64,000 bases of DNA from Cycas panzhihuaensis (taxonomy: Eukaryota > Cycadophyta): NCBI GenBank assembly GCA_023213395.1, contig CM041465.1, positions 13,950,001 through 14,014,000 on the forward strand, given 5' to 3'. This document shows, one piece after another, positions 12,901 to 24,330 of the stretch (the stretch's first letter is position 1; every line of letters starts with the position of its first letter). The notes beneath the pieces were generated by a model that was given only the letters and a program-made list of their open reading frames with translations, made no database searches and was not told the origin of the DNA. Made by a program: the position numbers and the translations under genes.

Positions 12901-13010
12901 GCATACATGTTATAATAATCATGAAAACATGATAAAGAGTAAGGGTTAGAATGTATACCTGAACTCACTTGTGTAATGGCACCTAATTCATTCCTATCTA
13001 GTAGGAAACA
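9922..13010 (-). repeat. G3 5' LTR
   Basis: The left edge (TGGAATCGC..CTATAGGG) matches the G1 LTR edge (TGGACACGCG..CTACGGG). The right edge (ACCTGAACTCAC..TTCCTATC..GGAAACA) matches the G1 edge at 33652-33706. The length of about 3.1 kb fits a long Tat-type LTR. The interior is diverged from G1, and I see no coding sequence in it. The partner LTR is outside the window. Confidence 0.7.
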
Positions 13011-13423
13011 CTCATCATATACCCTAGAGATAGGGTAGTGCAACTATATAGTAGAGTGTTAACCTTTATAATTTGATATTATTTATGTTTGGGACTACTA
13101 TATTAGAGGGCCTACAAACTAGATAATCCAAAACTTAGTGTACCTAGTCAGTCTATTAGTGGTATGTATGCATCTAGTTAGTTAGTAAGTTAGCCATCAT
13201 CAATTTATTAGATCTAGTATGTCTAGTTAGTTTTCCATCAGGTCATGCACATATAGTTAATCAGTCTGCCAGTGGACCAAAAAAGCAAAAAGTAAAAAGA
13301 AAAAAAAAGGAAAATCCATATTGCCTTATTGTAAAACATTAGAGATAAAAGCCTATAAACACCCCATCAAACACCTTTTATTTATATTTACCAACTAGGA
13401 TTCATCTTAGGTCTTGTGAATAA
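13011..13423 (+). other. G5 LTR remainder or leader
   Basis: Non-coding, AT-rich. It contains repeated CTAGTTAG / TTAGTTAG words (13130-13260) and ends with a leader running to the gag ATG at 13424. It is probably the 3' part of the G5 5' LTR plus leader, but no second copy is present to prove this. Confidence 0.4.
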
Positions 13424-14320
13424 ATGGCCTCTAAGGTGAACCCTAACTAGACTCAAGATCTTAATGATGTTATTACACAACTTTAAGGAGACATATTATA
13501 AATTCAAACTAACTTCAATGAAAAAATTAAAGTAGTAATGCTAGAGCTCATAGCCATGAAATCTTTTAAGGAAGAGAAGATTGAATTTGATGACACTACT
13601 TATATAAGTGAGGGTTACTTTGCTAAAGAAGATGAAGATAATGATTCTATGTGCTTTCATCCTAACTTTCTTCCTAATTAAGAAGTTCAATGACATAGAT
13701 GTGCATATAATACTTTTCTCTTCATCAAGTTCCAACTGACAATAAGATCTCTCTTACCTCTGTACACATGGAAATTGAACCCTACCAATGGTACCAATGG
13801 GTTATGAAAATAATTGGTGGGCTTAGTTATTAAGGGTAGGGTTTTGTTAAGGACCTTACACCTCAATATGATAGTACGTAGGATCATGACCACTTTAACC
13901 AATTAGCTAAAGTCAGATAAGAGGGCACTATTTTGAGTTATATAGTAGAATACGAGTATCTCTCCATAAGGGTTGATGGTCTTTATCAAAAATAATTACT
14001 TGAGTTGTATATTACTAAGTTGCAAAATGACATAAAACATGAGTTGCAACTCCTAAAACCTGATAATATCTCTACAACTATTACTTTTTCTTGACATATT
14101 GAAGTAAAAAATAAGGTATTATGACCCCTCCCACAAACATTCCTAGAAAAGTGACCACTATTTCAAGTTCCTAGTGTGCGATAAATGACTTCCCAAGAGA
14201 TGGATGAGAAATGGTTGAAAAGGTTATGCTTTCATTGTAACCAAAAGTGGAATAAAGAACATAAGTGTTCGAAGCAGTGCTTATTCATTATTGAGGATGT
14301 CTAAGATAATGAACTAGCAG
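13424..14320 (+). pseudogene. G5 gag with zinc knuckle (broken)
   Basis: Starts MASKVNPN at 13424 and is broken by many stops. The region 13690-13910 holds the retrotransposon gag core in shifted frames. A CCHC knuckle is clear at about 14230-14275 (CFHCNQKWNKEHKC), normally the C-terminal RNA-binding part of gag. An acidic Glu-rich stretch follows (14310-14400), as in other chromovirus-like elements. Confidence 0.7.
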
Positions 14321-14399
14321 AGGAAGCCTCCTTAGAGCTAGAAAATAATGATTGTGACCAACTTGAGGAGGAAGAAGAAGATACTGCTACTATATCTAT

Positions 14400-14750
14400 G
14401 CATGCACTTGTTGGAATTTCATCCCTACAAACACTAAAACTTATTGGGTATATTAAGAAAAGGAAAGTGATTATACTCAGATTCTTGGAGCACCCATAAT
14501 TTTATTAATTGAAAACTTACAAAAGAACTCAATTGTTTTCCATATCCTCTCAAAAACTTCCAAGTTATGGTGGCTAATAGAAGGACACTCTCTTGTGAGA
14601 GAAAATGCTACAACATCAAGTTACAAATGGGTGACTATCACCTCTCCACTTCCATGTATACCATTTATGTTAGAGGAGTCAATGTTGTACTAGAGATACA
14701 ATGGATCAAAGCACTAGGGACCATTTAACTAAATATATAAGAGCTCTTCA
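14400..14750 (+). pseudogene. G5 protease (broken)
   Basis: The retropepsin active-site region reads DSWSTHNFIN near 14478-14507, with Trp where the catalytic motif normally has Gly. Downstream frames are shifted. Position after the zinc knuckle and before RT supports the call. Confidence 0.6.
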
Positions 14751-15079
14751 TTTGATTTACTTCTAAAGGAACCAACTATTAATTAAATGAGATCATTCCT
14801 CCTCTATTCCAAATCATCAACTCACACCATATAAAGAGGCTCATTAAAAAGGGTGGTATAGGAATCACTGTCAAATGTTACGCTCTCGAAGGTTGGGAAC
14901 ATCCAATGAAAGGGGGCACTCTCTAAGATGAGAATATACCAAATGATTTAAAATTAGTGCTTCACTACCATAATCAGGTCTTTTAGGATATTCCTTAAGG
15001 TCTCCCCCTAGTACATGACCAAGATCATAACATTGACCTAGTAACTAGAAGCAATCCTCCTTGTATTCAACCATACCAG

Positions 15080-15580
15080 TACCCCTACCAATAAAATAAT
15101 AAAATTGAATGACTAATTCAAGAACTCCTTAATGATGGTACTATTAGGAAAAGTAAAAATACCTTTTCTACCTTAGTGATTTTAGTAAGAAAAAAGGATG
15201 GCTAATTTTACATATGTGTAGACTACTGTAAACTCAATAAGATAACCATCAAGGATAAATTTCCTATACTAGTTATCAATGAACTCCATGGAGCAACATT
15301 CTCCACATCATTGGACTTGTAGTTAGGATACTATTAAATTAGGATCAAGGCTGAGGATGTTCATAAAAATGTATTTTGGACATATGAAGAACATTATAAA
15401 ATTTTAGTCATGCCATTTGGTTTGACTAATATCTCATCCACCTTTAAAGGACTCATTAACAAACTCTTTTAGCCTTACTTAAGGTAGTTCATGCTAGATA
15501 TTTTTTATGACAATTTGAACTTCAGTCACACATGGCAAGACCATCTTCAACATGTTGATAAGACAAATAGAAATAGAATA
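15080..15580 (+). pseudogene. G5 reverse transcriptase (broken)
   Basis: Readable blocks in order are VRKKDG (15187), [17 protein letters not shown] (15216-15272), the LDL..GYY block with stops (15313-15335), MPFGLTN (15411) and a degenerate catalytic block near 15490-15520. Several in-frame stops are TAG at places where the family usually has Gln. No complete frame remains. Confidence 0.75.
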
Positions 15581-15699
15581 TTTAGGCTATAGTGTCTCTT
15601 AAGAAGGAGTCAAGGTAAATCCTAAGAAAATTATAGTTATCATAAACTAGCCTAAACCCAAAAACATCAAGGGCCTTCATGGATTCTTAGGAATCATAA

Positions 15700-16260
15700 G
15701 ATATTATCAAAATTCTATTTATGGTTATGTAAGGATTTTTTCCCCTTTAATCAACCTACTAAAAAAGGATTCCTTTAATTTGAATAATAATGGCTTTGAA
15801 GCATTTGAACACCTAAAGGTGGGTTTAACAATCAATCCAATCCTTGTAACACCAGAATTTTCAAAGACCTTCACCATTGAATGTGACATATTAGGGAAAG
15901 GCATTAGAGTAGTCTTAATGCAAGAAGGAAAACCTTTAGCTTTTGAAAGTTATAAACTTACACCCAAAGAACAAGTCAAATCCACCTAAGAGAAGGAGAT
16001 ATTAGTAATTCTCCATGTAGTTAAGAAATGGAGATAATATTTATTGGGAACATATTTCCAAATTAAAATAGACCATGATAGTTTAAAATATTTCTTAGCC
16101 TAAAGGACAACATCTAAGGAACAACAAAAATGGGTCACTAAAATGCAGGCTGCTGTCTTTGAAATCATATATAAAAAATACAAGGATAATATAGCTACTG
16201 ATACTTTGTCTCATAAGGAAGAAGGCTTTATACTATATTTTATCACCATATTTAATTCCT
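15700..16260 (+). pseudogene. G5 RNase H (broken)
   Basis: A 69-codon open stretch (15780-15989) contains FTIECDILGKGIRVVLMQEGKPLAFES, the start of a gypsy RNase H with its first Asp. The domain continues past stops to 16200 (YLLGTYFQIKIDHDSLKYF-like text). The connection block between RT and RNase H is seen at 15650-15780. Confidence 0.75.
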
Positions 16261-16392
16261 CTTGGATAGCAATTGCCAAGCAAGAATAGGATTATGACCC
16301 CTTTACAAAGTAGATCATTCAAGACCTTCAAACTAGGGTAGGGTATTTAACCTACTATACATAGTCTACAAATATTGTCTAGTATAAGAATA

Positions 16393-16400
<8 letters not shown>

Positions 16401-16423
<23 letters not shown>
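16401..16423. repeat. (AT)n microsatellite
   Basis: 23 bases of alternating AT after an A-run, between G5 RNase H and integrase. Confidence 0.95.
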
Positions 16424-16429
16424 CCCTCA

Positions 16430-16916
16430 CTCTAGTCTTAAGGAGAAAATTTTACATGATGCATATGCCTTCTCAATAATAGGTTACTCAAGGTTCCTAC
16501 AGATACACTATTACTTAAAACAATCTTTCTTTTGGAAGGGCTAGAAAAGAGATGTAAAGAGATATATTTCCTCATATGAAATTTGTCAATGAAATAAGGT
16601 AGAAATAGTCAAGTCCCTAGGATTATGTAATCCCTTCCCATACTAAATCAACGATAGGAAGAAATTTCCATGGACTTCATTGTGGGTCTTCCAAAGTTAG
16701 AAGGAAAAGATGTTATACTCATGGTTGTTGATGAGCTCACTAAATATGCTTATTTTTGTGGCATCCAAGCCATACACAAGGCAAAGTAAATTGCTAAGAT
16801 ATTTTTAAAGGATATAAATAGGTTGCATGGCATGCCTAAATACATAGTTAGTGACTAAGACCCCAAATTCATTAGTAACTTCTATACAGAACTATCCCAT
16901 CTAGTTAGTACTAACC
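16430..16916 (+). pseudogene. G5 integrase, N-terminal and core part (truncated)
   Basis: The zinc-binding region is at 16470-16620. The core follows, with ILMVVDELTKYAYF (first catalytic Asp) at 16710-16755 and IVSD.DPKFISNFY (second catalytic Asp) at 16845-16885. It stops at 16916 where the G2 LTR begins, so the third catalytic residue and the C-terminus are missing here and would lie beyond the G2 insertion. Confidence 0.75.
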
Positions 16917-19373
16917 TAGTTGGGGTTTCTTGGGAGGACCTAAACTTAATATCTATTGATTCCTTTTTTGATTAAAATTAGGATACAAAACATTTAAGAA
17001 GACCTAAGGAACCATCTTTTCCCAACTTCTAAGAAGGAGTCTTCACCTAGTAGTGTCGTCTAATAAAGTGTGAATGGATATGATGAAAGGTGTAGATATG
17101 AAATGGGGTGATAGAATCCAGTAACCTATATGACTTGATGAAGGAGTTCTAAGTTTAGATCTACACTGACAATATCCTCAATGCCCTTCCTAGGGATTCC
17201 TCTCATATAATCCTTTCAATCTTTTAGGTTCTACTTATATGTAGAAGAGGGTAAGCCAATGGAAATGTGGTTTGTCTTATTTTTGTTTCTTGTCTTAGTT
17301 TGTGTTCACTTTGTTTATTTGCTCCTTTGAGTTTTATTCTCTCTTTGCTTTTCATTATTTTTGTTTCTTTTTTTTGGATTTTGATATAATAACAACAAAT
17401 AAATAAAACCAAGAAAGCAAGAAAAATCTATGTAATTAAAGATACTAAAGGATCAAACCCACACATATTTTTTATTTTTATTTTTTTAATCAAAAGTAAA
17501 TAAACTAGAAATAATGCATGCAAGTTTTCTTTTTTAATTTTTGTTCTCCTTTTTTTTTTAAATAAAAATTGCACATGTAACTATGAAAGGACCCTCATAT
17601 TTGCAATATACATTCTTCATTTTAAAAAGGAATGATGCTAATAAAGGTTGAAACTCACTATATGATTTTCTATCAGTTTTTTAAAGAAGCCAATTAACAT
17701 GCAAAACTAGTCAATATACTTCATCCTTCATGCATGCAACCAATTCTTTAAAAAGAGGTGATGAATAATGCATAAAGAAAATAGATCCTTAAAAGATACT
17801 ACTACTATTTTTTAATAATTTTTAAAGCTATGAGATAAAAGGTAAACCACAAATTTGAATGATAACATTCATATGAAGAAACTAATTCTGATGGTTCTAT
17901 CAGAATTGGAGTAGTAAGAGATCCAAAAGGATCCTTAAACCCTTTGAAAAACTTAAAAAATTAGAGATGTTTTTAATATGCAATGTTCTTAACTTTTCTC
18001 TTAAAAGATAGAGCAACCAACTCGAAAGTGAAACTTAATAGAACCACAAAGTTAAGAAAAAAATAACTTTTTTCCTATTATAATGAACACCTCAGAATGA
18101 TAGTTTTCTTTTGAGCTGACCAATTTTCTTCCATAAACTTTCCTTTAAAGTAAATCAAAGAAGGAAAAATGACAAACAACAGAGGCTAAATTAGATCCTA
18201 ACAATGCCAAAAGAGAGCAACAAACCAACTGAAATATAGACTACTATAAAAGAGTAGGAAGGGATAGCTAGATGATGGTGGAGAGATGACCATGCTCCAC
18301 CCTAGTCTACCCTTAAGGAACCCCATAAAGGGCTATCCTTTTAATATATATTTCAGTATCTAAAAATAATATGGGATCACTATAGTAATTATCCAAAGAA
18401 AGAAAAAGTTTTTAAGCCAAAATCACCTTCAAAACACCATGAAACAGGCTAGAAATACAACAGGAAAGATCTTACCAAATTAGAAGAAGTTTGAAGCATA
18501 AAACTTGATGAAGATCTAAGAAAATAGAAACTTAGACTATTAACAATTGAATAGTAGCAACACAATAATAAAACACCTTCAAGATTTCACCCAAAAGCCT
18601 TCAAAAAGATCAAGTTCTAGTCTCATAGTAATAATCTTCAAGAAATCTCCAAAAACTATAAAGATTCACATCAAAACTAAGCCAAATCACTACTAATCTA
18701 TGAACTAACTATCACACAAGACTCAAAAGTAATTTTGGGTATCAAGAGAATTAAATTCCACCGAATCTAGGTAGTGGCATATAAAATTTTAGTGCACCAC
18801 CTAAGTTTTACTTGCATGATAGTTAAAAACCCAATCAGTCATATTTTTCACCTACAAAAAACGTGACATTATTCTAAAAATATGATAGGTCATATTTTTT
18901 GTAGTGCCAAAAATGTGATAATATAAGAGATAAAAATAAAAAAAAAAACATGAAAATATAATACTAAATGAAGGTCAAATAAATAGCTCAATCAATGAGT
19001 AGATAAACCTAAAATAAGGTGAAAAGCATTAAACACAATTCCAAAAAGATAGTAAATAATTAAATCGAGTGAAATCTTGAAAAATGATATGAAGAATAAT
19101 AAATTTTGAAGGAAGAATGAGGTCAATTTGATGATGAAAGAAAACTTTGATGCCATAGTTCATGTCATCGGTGGATAGTAGTAAGAAATACAAGTCACAT
19201 CATCATTCATCACATTTCATTAATTGAAAGTCATACATGGCTTCAACAAAACATGGCCTATTCTATGATCAAACAAAATCCATCAATCATCTTCTATGAA
19301 ACTATACATAAATACATCAAAACTTACCAATACAAATCAAATATAAATAAAAAGGCTAGGTTTTGGTGAAACA
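16917..19373 (-). repeat. G2 3' LTR
   Basis: The first 320 bp (16917-17235) match 49447-49767. The right end GGTGAAACA is followed by a polypurine tract, as at the G1 3' LTR end (33706). The length of about 2.46 kb fits. No coding content. An imperfect inverted repeat lies inside (18852-18867 against 18889-18904, arms CTACAAAAAACGTGAC and its complement with two changes). Confidence 0.75.
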
Positions 19374-19384
19374 TTTGCCCCCTT
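19374..19384 (-). other. Polypurine tract of G2
   Basis: AAGGGGGCAAA on the - strand directly beside the 3' LTR. It matches the G1 tract at 33707-33718. Confidence 0.75.
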
Positions 19385-19633
19385 GACACATGAAGCTCCT
19401 ATTCTAACAAGGGAGATAGGATGGTGAGAGGTGGCAATGATACAAGTGATCGCCATTCTGGTCAAGGTGATAGAAACCAAATGAAATGCATGGATGATGA
19501 GGTAGCACAACTCTATGGTCTAACATGAAATGAAATCTATATAATGACAAGATCAAATAAAATTCCTACTAGCAAGTCCACCCAAAAAGTATGGGCATCT
19601 CCTACCAAAACATCACAATTTATACCTCTTGCC

Positions 19634-19770
19634 GAAAAGGACTAGGCACCTAATTTCCATGAATCTACATAAAAGGATTAGGTATCTAACATCTTTAAAA
19701 CCCTACATAAAAGGATTGGGTATTAATCAATATCAAGGATTTACTTGAAAAGACTAGGTACTCATTATCA
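19634..19770. repeat. Short tandem repeat, about 36-42 bp period, 4 units
   Basis: Four occurrences of AAAAGGAYTAGGYAYCTAA-like text near 19634, 19670, 19712 and 19748 in the G2 accessory region. Confidence 0.6.
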
Positions 19771-20025
19771 AAATGTCACTACATTGATCTTTTTGCCTAA
19801 ACAAATAGGGCATCTAAGATCACCAAACACTTAGCTAACACCCAAAAATAGGATGGGATTTTATTGTATAGCTTGCCCATAAATTGGATCAGGCTTTTCT
19901 TCGAAATGAATACTACCTATTGCCCACAAATTGGATGGTACTTTATTATACAATGGGTCATAGTTTATCTCTCTTTAACCATGCATTGGAGGAAAATCTT
20001 TTTTCCAAAGCAAAAAGGATAGACT

Positions 20026-20410
20026 GTCATAGTTTACTAACTCATTAATAGGTGACTTTTTAAATCAAACCCATCATAGATTAACCTCATTAATGGGGTG
20101 AGGGCTTTTAAAGGTTGATTATCTTAGTTTAGCCTCATTAACAATCAAATTCATAGGGTTCCCTATCATAGTTTAGGCCCATTAATAGGTAAAAAGGCCT
20201 AAGAGCATCAATCCTATCATAGTTTTAGCTCATTAATAGGTGGGAGGAGGTTCAAAGATAAATCTTGTCATAGTTTTAGCTCATTAATAGGAAAAAGTAA
20301 GCTCAAAGCATAGTCCCTGTCATAGTTTAGACTCATTAATAGTAGGAAAAAGGCTTAGAGTATAGTCCTTATCATAATTTAGACTCATTAATAGGGGGGA
20401 AAGGCTTAGA
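20026..20410. repeat. Eight-unit array of the CATAGTTTTAGCTCATTA motif
   Basis: Units start at 20026, 20073, 20121, 20165, 20216, 20267, 20319 and 20371 (period 44-52). The conserved half of each is RTCATAGTTTNRNCTCATTAATAGG; the rest varies. The same motif occurs singly near the integrase end and the second RNase H in both G1 and G2. Confidence 0.85.
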
Positions 20411-21149
20411 ATGTGAATCCTTTAGAGATAAACATCCAAAATTAACATATGAGGTAGATTGTCATGATAAATCATATCTCCAAAGGGAAGAAAGAGCTAT
20501 GATGATCCTCATTATACAACAAAACAATAATTAGCCTTTATTAAAGAAAAGATACATATCTCAGATATTAGATATTTATTTAGCGAGAATAATGATTGAA
20601 AGGGAGCATGTTTTACTTTGGTAGATTCCATAAGTGTCGAAGAAAGTTTAGCAAAGAGAAAATGAGAAAAAGGCCTCCCTATATATAAGAAAATAGACAA
20701 GAAAGGGTTTCATTTCCATATGCAAGAGGAGGAGAAAACGAGAGACCCTAAGGCCATTATCTCATCTTCTAGAGTGATTATGAGGTCTTTTTGCTAGGAG
20801 ACTAACTTTAAAAGATCCCAGACATCAAGATGGAGTAGGGAGCTAGGTACATGGTGAGTGAAACATGTTAATTTTTTTATTTTTTAATTTTTTGATGAAA
20901 AACATAACAACATACTGCAAAAGGTATGAGCAGTGCACTAAAAATACAACAAAGAAAGGAAAAATGTAATAAACTAGTGAAAAACATGAATTGATTATTT
21001 AGGCCTATCAGAGGAAGTTATATTTTCCACTATGAAGTCATATTTTCCACTGTGAAATTGTGTTTTTAGTTGGTTAGTCATACTTTTAAACTTTTAATAA
21101 ATAACACTTAGAAAAATCAAAATTTTAAAATAAAACAAGTTACTAACAA
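20411..21149. other. G2 accessory spacer, nothing recognised
   Basis: AT-rich, no credible coding on either strand. A small duplication of GTCATATTTTCCACT lies near 21015-21055. Confidence 0.5.
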
Positions 21150-22000
21150 ACTGTAATTGATGTGATGCAAGCCTTGGAGAGAGTGGAGACTCACGAAAAT
21201 GAAGGAATGGCCATTAGGTATCTCATTAGTCAAGTTGACTAAGTAGGATGCGGTATTTTGAGAGCATGTAGACTCTCACAGGTGAGTGGATCCATCCAAC
21301 TTGTCATGGAGCATGAGATACTTTATAATTTTATCAGTTGTTAGGTCTTAAGACATAACATCTTCATAGTATGAGGGATTAGAGATATTTAGATCACTCT
21401 AAGGGATGTGGGGAGGATCCTAGGAGTTAGCTAGCATGGGTAGAGGGTTCAACTCATCAGGGTGATAGACAAGGAATCCCATATGGAATGTAGCGAGTAT
21501 TTGGAAAGCTTTATTTATCAAATAGATTGGCATGGGATCTCTACTAAGGATATTTATATGGTAGAGGGGATTCTAATAGCATATAGGATCATCACTTTGA
21601 TTATTATCTATCAAATAGTGAGGATATAGAACTTCATGAGGATCCTAGCTTAGTGGACAAGAGTGGTGAGGTGATGTAAGTAGGGTATTCAAATCAACTA
21701 GGGATAGTATGTGGTTGATAGCATCAGTCACCAGCTATTGAGGATCAATAAGGTGAGGAGAGGATGTTTCTCGTATAGTTCTATCCTAACACTATACTAT
21801 CACATTCCACTCATACGACCAAGAGGAGAGATAGGAGAGCTAACACATATGGATCTAGGGATGAACAGGTGGCATATAAGGTTGTGAATTTATAATAGGA
21901 TAGTTATCATGGTAAGGAGCATACATAGTCCCCTTCTGACTAGGATGACAAGGAGGCAACTTATAGAGGATGCCTACATAGGGCTCCTAGTGTGGATTGA
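21150..22000 (+). pseudogene. Decayed plant-mobile-domain gene, antisense to G2
   Basis: On the + strand, antisense to the retroelement, the translation of about 21610-21890 aligns without gaps to the PMD protein of G1 (about residues 150-215). Shared positions are QN.......W..VR.C..G and QL..I....RG..SYS..L, then a His. Stops interrupt it, several being TAG. The N-terminal part (21150-21600) is too decayed to read. The placement between repeats and a coiled-coil segment parallels G1. I infer the same captured gene in an older copy. Confidence 0.55.
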
Positions 22001-22589
22001 TAATGAGATGGATGCCATAGAGAGGGTGGTAGTGGAGGTGGCTCCAGCAACTAAATGAAGGAGAGGGAGAAGGAGAGATAGAAGAGCACATAGTAGAAGA
22101 GGTGATAGAGGAGGTGTCTCATTGAGTGATGGAGTAGGAGGAAGTTACCAGGTGTCTGGGAGAGGAGGTAGAGCACCTGTAGGGGGGAGAGAAGGCTCCA
22201 TTCAGAGTATGGAGTTATGATATATTAATAGGCATGGTAGAGATGGAGGGAGTAGAGCCAGAGAGGAGGGAACAGAGCCAGAGAGGAGGGAGCTACTCAG
22301 GAGGCTCACCACGAGCCATAGGGAGGAGAGATACCAGTAATAGAGGAGGTGCTAGGTGGAGAGCCAGTAGGAGAAGGATCACCAAGTATGTGATTTAATT
22401 GGTTTACTTCTCACATGGCATGGCATTTCTTTTTTGTCTGAGAGTTTTTTCTTCTAGGGGACTAATCAAGAATTGCATGTTTCTATTAGGCAAGTGACAA
22501 GGCAGTTACCTTAAAGGAGGTTCAGAGGACCTTGGAGATGATCTTCCCCTACATTCTAGCATCAAATGAGGCCCCCATTTAGAATGTAA
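22001..22589 (+). other. GA-rich low-complexity stretch after the PMD pseudogene
   Basis: Strongly purine-rich + strand (GAGGAGG, GAGAGG words), with a short tandem repeat AGAGCCAGAGAGGAGGGA near 22252-22292. It corresponds in place and style to 36540-36900 in G1. No intact frame. Confidence 0.45.
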
Positions 22590-22960
22590 TGGATTGTAGG
22601 CTACTGGGGCATTACATAGAGTATTATAGCCACGTGCTCAAAGCTTGAGACCTCTACTTAGATACAAGGGTAGAGTTATAGATATGAAAGTTAGAGATAA
22701 GGGTAGGTGAGGAAGAGAGATGACACCTATAGAGGATGACGTTAGCTCAGGCAGGAGCCAGGTATACTCCATTAGCTAGCATAATAGTTCAATAGGGGAA
22801 ACACCATCTCCTACCCTCTAGAGAGACTATACATAAAGAGACTTTGAGTAGAAGGGAGAGAGCACATCTAAATGTACCTCATAGATCTCATCATGAGTTA
22901 GAGAGATGAGTGTATGATATACTAATTACGAGATGGGGGGATGATGAGAGGCATTTTATG
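22590..22960 (+). pseudogene. Decayed coiled-coil segment downstream of the PMD pseudogene
   Basis: The + strand reading is rich in Glu, Leu and Arg in heptad-like spacing (for example VEL.I.KLEIRVGEEER), broken by TAG/TGA stops. It corresponds in place to the G1 coiled-coil ORF at 37193-37570. Similarity is compositional, not a firm alignment. Confidence 0.35.
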
Positions 22961-22975
22961 AGCCTCCAGTATGTA

Positions 22976-23042
22976 CTATGAGTCATGTATCATGAGTTAT
23001 ATATTATAAGTCATGTATTATGAGCCATATATTATGAGTTAC
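22976..23042. repeat. Tandem 14-bp repeat, about 5 units
   Basis: Variants of TATGAGTCATGTAT in direct tandem. Confidence 0.8.
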
Positions 23043-23810
23043 CTAGGTGACAGATGTACCATATTCTATTATCATGTATATATTAACCTCTTTCTCTTAA
23101 AACTCATATATGATTACTTGTCTCTAAACCTTATTCCCCTTATTCCCATTTTAATTTAAGCATAGGATACACTCATTAGTGTGACTATCTAAAGAAGCAT
23201 GTAATAAATTTGTATCATTTTTACTTTTTTTTGTCCTTTTATTATTATACACCTTTTTTGCTTTTTTGTCATACTATATACATGGTAGTTTATACTCATT
23301 CTAAAGTAGAGATGGTTTAATAAGGATAAGATTATGAGAAAGAATGAAAACTAGAAGATAAATAGAAAGTCAAAAGGGAGCAAGTGAAAGGTTTACTTAT
23401 CCTATTTGTATACATGTAAAACCATCTGAGATAAATGGTAATAGGTTTATAAAAGCAGAAGATGAAATGGTATGAATCTCCCAAAAGAAAATTCATATAA
23501 CTCACATGATACTCTAACAGATTATATAAACATAGAACAAAATCCATATTTATATAATGTATCATAAAGATAACAAGTTGTTAGCTAAATAAAAAACTAA
23601 TCTCACTTAATAAACAACTAGTTATTTGAGTATATTGGATTCCTCATTGGCTACTTCTAGAGGCAAGAAGCTTTTAGGGATTTACCCCCTGCTAAGATCC
23701 TCCATGGCCCAAGATTCCCACGTGGGTCTAGCCCTTTCACATACCTCATTTTAGTCTCATACCTATCGTCATAATCTTCAAACTACCTTAATATATAGAC
23801 TTCCTGAACC
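23043..23810. other. Non-coding G2 accessory spacer
   Basis: AT-rich, with a T-rich run at 23217-23270 and one copy of the boundary motif (GGTAGTTTATACTCATT, near 23284). No coding signal; the 77-codon - strand ORF at 23332-23565 has no recognisable content. Confidence 0.5.
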
Positions 23811-23880
23811 AATAGTTTATACTTGTCATTGAGTGGTAGTTTATGCTCATTCTAGAGAGGTAGTTTATACTCATTCTGTA
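23811..23880. repeat. Three boundary-motif copies beside the second RNase H of G2
   Basis: ATAGTTTATACTTGTCATT, GTAGTTTATGCTCATT and GTAGTTTATACTCATT in a row, immediately downstream of the - strand RNase H remnant. Confidence 0.7.
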
Positions 23881-23921
23881 GTGATATACCCTAATCTAAA
23901 AATAAGTAAGTCAATCAAAAA

Positions 23922-24330
23922 ATTCATTAAGGATCGAGGAAACAAGAGTATCAACTTTAAGGTTAAAGGAACAAGGTATATACTAAATGGTCACTAAAGT
24001 AAATAGAGACAACAATGATGAAGCCTAATGATGTAAGAGAAGGAGTCATGAAGAGTGGACTTGGTACATTCCAACCAATTGATAAACTATAACCTGAGAG
24101 TCAGCATATATAGAAATAGGTCTAAGGTAAAAGCAAAAAACATCTAACAAGGCTCCTATAATAGCAAGATATTAATCTTCATTGTTGGTTGCCCTAGGTA
24201 TGAAAGACCCCATAAAAGGGAGGGGACTTCCTGATTGGTTATAAACCACCTAAGCAGAAGTAGACGGTCCTAGGTTTCCCCTACTACTACCATCGATGAA
24301 GATACTCAATGCTATAGGAATGAGAGGATC
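23922..24330 (-). pseudogene. Second RNase H domain of G2, downstream of integrase (broken)
   Basis: The - strand reading gives IFIDGSSRGNLGPS (first catalytic Asp present), ATNNED with a stop after, YADSQVIVYQL (third acidic position) and LKVDTLVSS near the C-terminus (final acidic residue). It aligns along its length with the G1 domain at 34119-34660. It is separate from the RT-linked RNase H, which is at 26640-28080. It lies about 1 kb beyond the integrase C-terminus, an unusual place. At least one stop and a decayed middle make it non-functional. Confidence 0.75.

Larger units (their letters stand above)
1..13010 (-). mobile_element. G3: Tat-like Ty3/gypsy element, 5' part (5' LTR, primer site, gag)
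   Basis: Reading on the - strand from right to left there is a 5' LTR (9922-13010), a primer-binding site, a decayed gag (9790-7946 and 234-1) and then the window edge. Pol and the 3' LTR would lie left of base 1. Gag aligns with the better preserved gag of G1 (42332-44527), and the LTR ends resemble those of G1 (starting TGG, ending GGAAACA on the + strand). Copia-1 is inserted inside gag. On the right the LTR abuts a different gypsy element (G5), so G3 inserted into G5. The five bases after the LTR are CTCAT; the matching left target duplication cannot be checked. Confidence 0.75.
13011..16916 (+). mobile_element. G5: decayed Ty3/gypsy chromovirus-like element, internal part
   Basis: A + strand gag-pol remnant in the order gag, zinc knuckle, protease, RT, RNase H, integrase, truncated on the left by the G3 LTR and on the right by the G2 LTR. 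It is the oldest layer: both neighbours inserted into it and it has the heaviest load of stops. The zinc knuckle (CFHCNQKWNKEHKC) and protease style (DSWSTHNFI) are like plant chromoviruses. Its own LTRs are not complete in the window. Confidence 0.8.

Noticed and set aside
20026-20410. Regular repeat array that might suggest a CRISPR
   Set aside because: Plant DNA, repeats degenerate, spacing variable and no cas genes. It is a retroelement spacer repeat.
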